Positions 59,676 to 64,000 of a stretch of DNA of 64,000 nucleotides are shown here, in pieces; the first letter of the stretch is position 1; every line of letters begins with the position of its first letter. Source of the stretch: Prevotella sp. UBA2756 (GTDB lineage: Bacteria > Bacteroidota > Bacteroidia > Bacteroidales > Bacteroidaceae); the NCBI GenBank assembly GCA_002353205.1, contig DEJE01000003.1:9888-73887 (forward strand). Reading direction: 5' to 3'. The notes beneath the pieces were generated by a model that saw only the letters and a program-made list of their open reading frames with translations, was not told the DNA's origin and made no database searches. The translations under genes and the position numbers were made by a program.

Positions 59676-60160
59676 CGGCGGCCGACGGGTCTCAGCGCCC
59701 TGTGGCGGTGCTCTCGGAAGAGCAGCGGCAGAAGGACGAGTACTTCATGAGGAAAGCCCTCGACGAGGCGCGCATGGCGCTCAGCGAGGGTGAGGTGCCC
59801 ATCGGGGCGGTGGTGGTGTGCCGCGGCCGCATCATTGCCCGCACCCATAACCTCACCGAGACGCTCACCGACGTGACGGCGCACGCCGAGATGCAGGCCA
59901 TCACGGCGGCGGCTGGCGCCCTGGGCGGCAAATACCTCACCGACTGCACGCTCTACGTCACCGTGGAGCCGTGCACGATGTGCGCCGGTGCCATCGGATG
60001 GGCGCAGCTGCGGCGCATCGTCTACGGCTGCGACGACGAGAAGCGCGGCTTTGCCCGCTTCGCTCCCCACGCCATGCACCCGAAGGCGGTGGTGGTGGGC
60101 GGCGTGCTCGAGGTCGAATGCCGCGAGCTGATGCAGGCGTTCTTCAGGCAGAGGCGCTGA
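59672..60160 (+). CDS. tadA: tRNA-specific adenosine(34) deaminase
   Basis: Converts adenosine 34 to inosine in tRNA-Arg(ACG) for wobble decoding. The 162-residue protein has the zinc/catalytic motif TAHAEMQAI with the HAE triad and the PCTMC motif (EPCTMCAGAIGWAQLRRIVY) of the cytidine/deoxycytidylate deaminase fold. The N-terminal helix (DEYFMRKALDEARMALSEGE) and VPIGAVVV strand are typical of TadA. It overlaps the preceding lipoprotein gene. Confidence 0.96.
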   Translation: MTAADGSQRPVAVLSEEQRQKDEYFMRKALDEARMALSEGEVPIGAVVVCRGRIIARTHNLTETLTDVTAHAEMQAITAAAGALGGKYLTDCTLYVTVEPCTMCAGAIGWAQLRRIVYGCDDEKRGFARFAPHAMHPKAVVVGGVLEVECRELMQAFFRQRR

Positions 60161-60225
60161 AGCGGTAACTCTCTGATGGCGCTTTGTTTTTCGTTTTTGA
60201 GGAGAAACGGGATTTTCAGGATTCC

Positions 60226-60257
60226 GGGATAATGGGATAACGGTATTACGGAATAAC
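60226..60257. repeat. 8-bp tandem repeat, 4 units, after tadA
   Basis: GGGATAAT, GGGATAAC, GGTATTAC, GGAATAAC in exact 8-bp register: the same family as 59068-59150. The gap 60161-60330 also holds a terminator. Confidence 0.85.
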
Positions 60258-60276
60258 AAAAAAGCCCCAAGGCAAG

Positions 60277-60310
60277 AAAAAAGGACTACACGCGCGTGTA
60301 GTCCTTTTTT
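60277..60310. terminator. Bidirectional terminator between tadA and the convergent lipoprotein gene
   Basis: The perfect palindrome GGACTACACG-CG-CGTGTAGTCC lies between an A-run (60277-60282) and a T-run (60305-60310), so it can end transcripts from both sides. Confidence 0.92.
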
Positions 60311-60330
60311 TCTTATGCTTGTGGCTTCCT

Positions 60331-61179
60331 TTATTTCACCAGCACGACGAGGTATTTGCTCGTGCTCCAGAAGATCTGGGGATTGGTGATGCGCAGGATG
60401 TACTGCTTGTTGGCATCCTGTGTGAGCGTGTAGCTGCTTGAGGGGTGCATCGTCAGGAGCTTGGCCGACTTGGAATAGAGCTTGATCTCCTTGTCGTTGC
60501 GGATGTCGATCTTGGTGAAGTAGTTCTTGTTGAAGTTGCCGCGGAGCACCTGACCGTCTTGCAGGATGCCCTGCTCCTTGAGCTCCTTCTTCGTTCCGAA
60601 GACGTACCAGGCGGTGTTGAGCTGTCGGTCCTGGGTGTTGATGGTCTCCGTCTTCTGCTGGCTCTCGGTCTGCAGGCTGCTCACGTTGTCGTTGAGGTTG
60701 GCAATCTTCTCGTCGAGCTCGCCGATGTGGATGTCCTTGGCATCGAGCGATGCGCGCAGCTCCTGCAGTTCGGCGTCCTTCTGGTCGAGCTGCTGGATGA
60801 GACCTTCGATGGTCTTCTGCAGCTTCTCGCTCTTCACCGTTCCCTCTTTCACCTGGCCCTGGAGCTTCTTCAGCAGCTCGCGGTTCTTGGCCATGCGGTC
60901 GGCGATGAACTGCATGTCCTCGCGAATCTGCTGCGCCTTGTCGGCACGCTCGCCGCTCTTGGCCACGCTGACGCGGTTCTCGGCCTCGTTGATCTCGCGG
61001 AATCCCTCCTGAATCTCTGTGAGGGTGCTCAGCAGGTCGTTGATCTCGTTCTCTTTCTGTTCGATAATGTTCTGCAAGGAATCGTTGGCACCGCCGTCGG
61101 GAATCACGGGAGCGGGCTTTTCCTGCTTACAAGCCACGAGTGCGCAGAGGCACATGGCGACAAACAAAAGCTTTTTCAT
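60331..61179 (-). CDS. Coiled-coil lipoprotein
   Basis: Protein of 282 residues with a lipobox LVACK (Cys17). Residues about 30-200 form a long coiled coil (EQKENEINDLLSTLTEIQEG, KNRELLKKLQGQVKEGTVKS, IQQLDQKDAELQELRASLDA, LDEKIANLNDNVSSLQTESQ). The last 80 residues are a beta-rich globular part (WYVFGTKKELKEQGILQDG, FTKIDIRNDKEIKLYSKSAK). Its start overlaps the rsmI stop by four bases, so rsmI and this gene are coupled. Function unknown; an envelope-spacer role is plausible. Confidence 0.85.
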   Translation of the reverse strand: MKKLLFVAMCLCALVACKQEKPAPVIPDGGANDSLQNIIEQKENEINDLLSTLTEIQEGFREINEAENRVSVAKSGERADKAQQIREDMQFIADRMAKNRELLKKLQGQVKEGTVKSEKLQKTIEGLIQQLDQKDAELQELRASLDAKDIHIGELDEKIANLNDNVSSLQTESQQKTETINTQDRQLNTAWYVFGTKKELKEQGILQDGQVLRGNFNKNYFTKIDIRNDKEIKLYSKSAKLLTMHPSSSYTLTQDANKQYILRITNPQIFWSTSKYLVVLVK

Positions 61180-61904
61180 AACTGTTCGTTCTTTTTATGA
61201 TTATTATCTTTCTTCTTTTCCTTTTCTTTCGCTTTCTCCTTGCCGGCGACGACGATGACGAACTCGCCCCGGGGCTCGGTCTGGAGGAAATGGGCGAGCA
61301 CCTCGGCCAGCGTGCCGCGCACGCTCTCTTCGTGCACCTTGGAGATTTCGCGGCAGCAACTCACTCGCCGCTCCTCGCCGAAGACCTCGCAGAACTGCTG
61401 TAGCGTCTTCACCACGCGGTAGGGGCTTTCGTAGAACACCATCGTTCGCGGCTCGTCGCGCAGGCTCTCGAGCCGTGTCTGCCGTCCTTTCTTCTGTGGC
61501 AGGAAGCCCTCGAAGCAGAAGCGGTCGTCGGGCAATCCGCTCGAGACGAGCGCCGGAACGAAGGCCGTAGCTCCCGGCAGGCACTGCACCTCGACGCCTG
61601 CTGCCACCGCCTCGCGCACGAGGAAGAATCCCGGGTCGCTGATGCCCGGCGTGCCAGCGTCGCTGATGAGGGCGACGGTCTGCCCTGCGAGCAGTCGGTC
61701 GACGATGGCTGCCGCCGTGCCGTGCTCGTTGAACTTATGGTGCGACATCAGCTGGTTGTGAATGTCGAAGTGCTTCAGCAGAACACTGCTCGTCCGCGTG
61801 TCCTCGGCCAGTATGAGATCGGCCTCACGGAGCACACGGATGGCTCTCAGCGTCATATCTTCCATGTTCCCCACGGGTGTGGGAACGACATACAATAAGC
61901 CCAT
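61176..61904 (-). CDS. rsmI: 16S rRNA (cytidine(1402)-2'-O)-methyltransferase
   Basis: SAM-dependent enzyme that methylates C1402 of 16S rRNA. I start at the ATG ending at 61904 (MGLLYVVPTPVGNMEDMTLR), with a GTG three codons earlier as the alternative. The 242-residue protein has LYVVPTPVGN, ILAEDTRTSSVLLKHF, ALISDAGTPGISDPGFFLV, FYESPYRVVKTLQQFCEVFG and RELSK-like CREISKVHEE. The Lys-rich C-terminal end (KEKAKEKEKKKDNNHKKNEQL) is an extension. It overlaps the downstream lipoprotein gene by four bases and has a promoter just upstream. Confidence 0.95.
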   Translation of the reverse strand: MGLLYVVPTPVGNMEDMTLRAIRVLREADLILAEDTRTSSVLLKHFDIHNQLMSHHKFNEHGTAAAIVDRLLAGQTVALISDAGTPGISDPGFFLVREAVAAGVEVQCLPGATAFVPALVSSGLPDDRFCFEGFLPQKKGRQTRLESLRDEPRTMVFYESPYRVVKTLQQFCEVFGEERRVSCCREISKVHEESVRGTLAEVLAHFLQTEPRGEFVIVVAGKEKAKEKEKKKDNNHKKNEQL

Positions 61905-61912
61905 ATCCGCCA

Positions 61913-61920
61913 CAAAGGTA
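61913..61920 (-). promoter_or_regulatory. Promoter -7 box of rsmI
   Basis: TACCTTTG on the minus strand fits TAnnTTTG. It lies only 8 nt upstream of the ATG at 61904, so the transcript would be almost leaderless. Confidence 0.6.
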
Positions 61921-62017
61921 GCGTAAATATTGATTCATTGTTCTTTTTCACCCCACAAATCGTGTATTTCTTTACAATTTTTAGCACGCGAAGCACGAAA
62001 AGGGGAATATTATTTCG

Positions 62018-62025
62018 TAATTTTG
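62018..62025 (+). promoter_or_regulatory. Promoter -7 box of tdk
   Basis: TAATTTTG fits TAnnTTTG and lies 22 nt before the tdk ATG. Confidence 0.65.
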
Positions 62026-62047
62026 CAAGCAAATAAAGAAATAATCG

Positions 62048-62632
62048 ATGATGACAGACCATCTTACAGGCGAGACACACCGTCGCGGGCGCATCGAAGT
62101 GGTGTGCGGTTCGATGTTCTCGGGCAAGACCGAGGAGCTCATCCGCCGTCTGAAGCGCGCCAAGTTTGCCAAGCAGCGCGTGGAAATCTTCAAGCCCGCC
62201 ATTGATGTGCGCTACAGCGAGCAGGACGTGGTGAGCCACGACCAGAACAGCATACCCTCGACACCCATCGACTCCTCGGCGAGCATCCTGCTGCTGGCGG
62301 GCGACAACGAAGTGATCGGCATCGACGAGGCCCAGTTTCTCGATAACGGGCTCATCGACGTGTGCAACGAGCTGGCCAACCGCGGCGTGCGCGTCATCGT
62401 GGCTGGTCTCGACATGGACTTCAAGGGCGTGCCCTTCGGGCCGATGCCGGGGCTCTGTGCCGTGGCCGACGACGTGACCAAGGTCCACGCCATCTGCGTG
62501 AAGTGCGGCAACCTGGCCTACGTGAGCCACCGTCTGGTGAAGAACGACCGCCGCGTGCTGCTGGGCGAGACGCAGGAATACGAGCCCCTCTGCCGCGAAT
62601 GCTACCAGCGTGCACTGAAAGCCGAGCAATGA
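62048..62632 (+). CDS. tdk: Thymidine kinase
   Basis: Phosphorylates thymidine to dTMP in nucleoside salvage. The 194-residue protein has the P-loop VVCGSMFSGKTEELIRRLKR, the lasso/thymidine-binding region (IKF-type KPAIDVRYSEQDVVSHDQN), the catalytic Glu in IGIDEAQFLD, and a four-Cys zinc site: the pair CVKCG near residue 156 and the pair LCREC near the end. The length is that of class II thymidine kinases. Followed by a membrane protein gene after 55 nt. Confidence 0.97.
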   Translation: MMTDHLTGETHRRGRIEVVCGSMFSGKTEELIRRLKRAKFAKQRVEIFKPAIDVRYSEQDVVSHDQNSIPSTPIDSSASILLLAGDNEVIGIDEAQFLDNGLIDVCNELANRGVRVIVAGLDMDFKGVPFGPMPGLCAVADDVTKVHAICVKCGNLAYVSHRLVKNDRRVLLGETQEYEPLCRECYQRALKAEQ

Positions 62633-62687
62633 CGAAGCGCCCCTCGGCATAAGACAAGCCACCGAACCCTCAACACCCCACCCCATC

Positions 62688-63857
62688 ATGCGCAAAGAAA
62701 TCACCTTCGACAAGTTCATACGCATCAGCGGAACCATACTGCTCGTGCTCGCCGTGCTGGCAGTGATGAACTATCTGAGCAAAGTGCTGCTGCCCTTCTT
62801 CGTGGCCTGGTTCCTGGCCTACCTGCTCCACCCCATCGTGACGTTCGTGCAGCACAAGCTGCACTTCAGGTCGCGCGCGCTGAGCATCATCGTGACGCTC
62901 ATCGTCGTCATCGCCATCATCACGGGCATCGTGTGGCTCATCATACCGCCGATGATCGAACAGTTCGAGAAGCTGTCGCATCTCATCTCGCAATACCTCC
63001 GCCAGCGCACCAACGAGCACGACTTATCAGTGGTGGTGGCCGACTGGATAGCGCAGCACAAGGCGCAGATCGACAAGTTCCTGAACAGTCCCGACGTGAC
63101 CGAGGCGCTCAAGGCCGCCGTGCCGCAGCTCTTCAACGTGCTCAGCCAGACGGCCAACATCATCATCAGCATCGTGGGCTCGATGATCACCTTGTTGTAT
63201 ATGTTCTTCATCCTGCTCGACTACGAATACCTCACCGACAACTGGATACGCATCTTCCCGAAGAAGGTGAGGCCCTTCTGGCAGGAACTGATGAACGACG
63301 TGGAGAGCGCGCTCAACGCCTACGTACGCGGACAGGGTCTCGTGGCGCTGTCGATGGGTATCCTCTTCTGCATCGGATTCACCATCATCGACTTCCCCAT
63401 GGCCATCGGCCTGGGCATCCTCATCGGCATCCTGGACCTCGTGCCCTACGTACACACCTTCGCACTCATCCCCACGGCCTTCCTCGCACTGCTCAAAGCC
63501 GCCGACACGGGACAGAACTTCTGGGTGATACTGGCTTCGGCCGTGGCCATCTTCATCATCGTGCAGGTGATCATCGACATGGTCATCACACCGAAGGTGA
63601 TGGGCAAGGCCATGGGACTGAACCCTGCCGTGCTGCTGCTCTCGCTCTCGGTGTGGGGCGCCCTGCTCGGTTTCATCGGACTGATCATCGCACTGCCGCT
63701 CACCACGCTGCTCATCGCCTACTGGCAACGCTACGTGACGCGGGAGAACGAGAACCTGCTGCCCGACCCGGCCGACATGGCTCAGGACGCACCCGCGGGC
63801 ACGGCGGCGCAGGCAACGAGTGCTTCCGCAACTGGCACCGACGAAGAAAAAGAATAA
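62688..63857 (+). CDS. AI-2E family / PerM-type membrane transporter
   Basis: Integral membrane protein of 389 residues with about eight hydrophobic segments: an N-terminal pair (TILLVLAVLAVMNYLSKVLL, VVIAIITGIVWLIIPPMIEQ), a soluble loop rich in charged residues at about 100-150, and a membrane cluster with GVPIPL-like DLVPYVHTFALIPTAFLALL and LTTLLIAYWQRYV. This is the PF01594 (AI-2E transporter) arrangement. Substrate is unknown and names vary; it may be a proton-driven exporter. The C-terminal 35 residues are Ala-rich and low complexity. Confidence 0.92.
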   Translation: MRKEITFDKFIRISGTILLVLAVLAVMNYLSKVLLPFFVAWFLAYLLHPIVTFVQHKLHFRSRALSIIVTLIVVIAIITGIVWLIIPPMIEQFEKLSHLISQYLRQRTNEHDLSVVVADWIAQHKAQIDKFLNSPDVTEALKAAVPQLFNVLSQTANIIISIVGSMITLLYMFFILLDYEYLTDNWIRIFPKKVRPFWQELMNDVESALNAYVRGQGLVALSMGILFCIGFTIIDFPMAIGLGILIGILDLVPYVHTFALIPTAFLALLKAADTGQNFWVILASAVAIFIIVQVIIDMVITPKVMGKAMGLNPAVLLLSLSVWGALLGFIGLIIALPLTTLLIAYWQRYVTRENENLLPDPADMAQDAPAGTAAQATSASATGTDEEKE

Positions 63858-63872
63858 AAAACTCACGAATTA

Positions 63873-63904
63873 TTTGCTAATCTCAAAAAAACATCGTACC
63901 TTTG
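63873..63904 (+). promoter_or_regulatory. Promoter of the tRNA-Lys gene
   Basis: TTTG (63873-63876), a 20-nt spacer and TACCTTTG (63897-63904) match the Bacteroidetes consensus. The tRNA begins 33 nt downstream of the -7 box. Confidence 0.8.
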
Positions 63905-63936
63905 CACCCGCTTTTTAGCAATATACAAGCTGGATT

Positions 63937-64000
63937 GATCCGTTAGCTCAGTTGGTAGAGCACAACACTTTTAATGTTGGGGTCTTGGGTTCGAGCCCCA
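63937..64000 (+). tRNA. tRNA-Lys (TTT anticodon), 3' end cut by the window
   Basis: The 5' part GATCCGTTAGCTCAGTTGG gives an acceptor strand and D-loop, and CTTTTAA is the anticodon loop with anticodon TTT. The T-arm GGGTTCGAGCCC is complete. The 3' acceptor strand, which should read ACGGATC, lies outside the window. Confidence 0.95.

Noticed and set aside
38440..61992. Shared 12-mer TTAGCACGCGAA upstream of the C1 peptidase gene and upstream of tdk
   Set aside because: Only 12 bp and at different distances from the starts; chance or a weak common motif cannot be told apart here.

Overview
The window comes from a member of the Bacteroidales, most likely Prevotella or a close relative. The signs are two SusC/SusD pairs, promoters with the Bacteroidetes -7 box TAnnTTTG, outer-membrane lipoproteins, meso-diaminopimelate dehydrogenase, and a recurring short C-terminal tail (x-Y-x-L-x-G ... 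G-[IVL]-Y-[IV]-x-x-G-K) on secreted proteins. Identifications rest on reading motifs and family resemblance; no database search was run.

Layout. 1-3010: accessory debris: the start of an unknown gene, a decayed IS30-family transposase, a 5'-truncated BspA-type leucine-rich-repeat gene and the C-terminal half of a DUF4143 ATPase. 3038-25918 (all minus strand): a polysaccharide utilization locus for rhamnogalacturonan I (pectin), read as SusC-SusD-SusC-SusD, a secreted protein of unknown function, a small lipoprotein, then a PL11 lyase fused to a beta-strand repeat region, a second PL11 lyase, an SGNH esterase and a third PL11 lyase. The two transporter pairs would import oligosaccharides made by the lyases after esterase deacetylation; no regulator of the locus lies in the window. 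26802-34448 (minus): dxs, trkA, trkH, a beta-helix protein and a class I mannose-6-phosphate isomerase.

34493-36408 (minus) is the most interesting part: a 169-residue protein of unknown function, a 141-nt structured leader, and a stand-alone reverse transcriptase. The leader is bounded by a perfect 14-bp inverted repeat and contains two 8-bp helices that cross as a pseudoknot, and it ends 7 nt before the reverse transcriptase start codon. This is the arrangement of retrons and of some defence-associated reverse transcriptases with a template RNA, but the protein lacks the retron signature motifs.

36409-63857: housekeeping and envelope genes (C1 peptidase, DUF4332 protein, subtilase, class A acid phosphatase, ddh, M16 peptidase, pyrH, birA, lpxA, a three-gene RND efflux operon, a tRNA nucleotidyltransferase, tadA, rsmI, tdk, an AI-2E family membrane protein), ending in a tRNA-Lys cut by the window edge. 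Intergenic DNA is rich in repeats: a 22-bp tandem family at two loci in opposite orientation, a ~500-bp non-coding element present twice, GC-rich REP-like palindromes that also sit in frame inside the tRNA nucleotidyltransferase gene, and an 8-bp tandem repeat on both sides of tadA.
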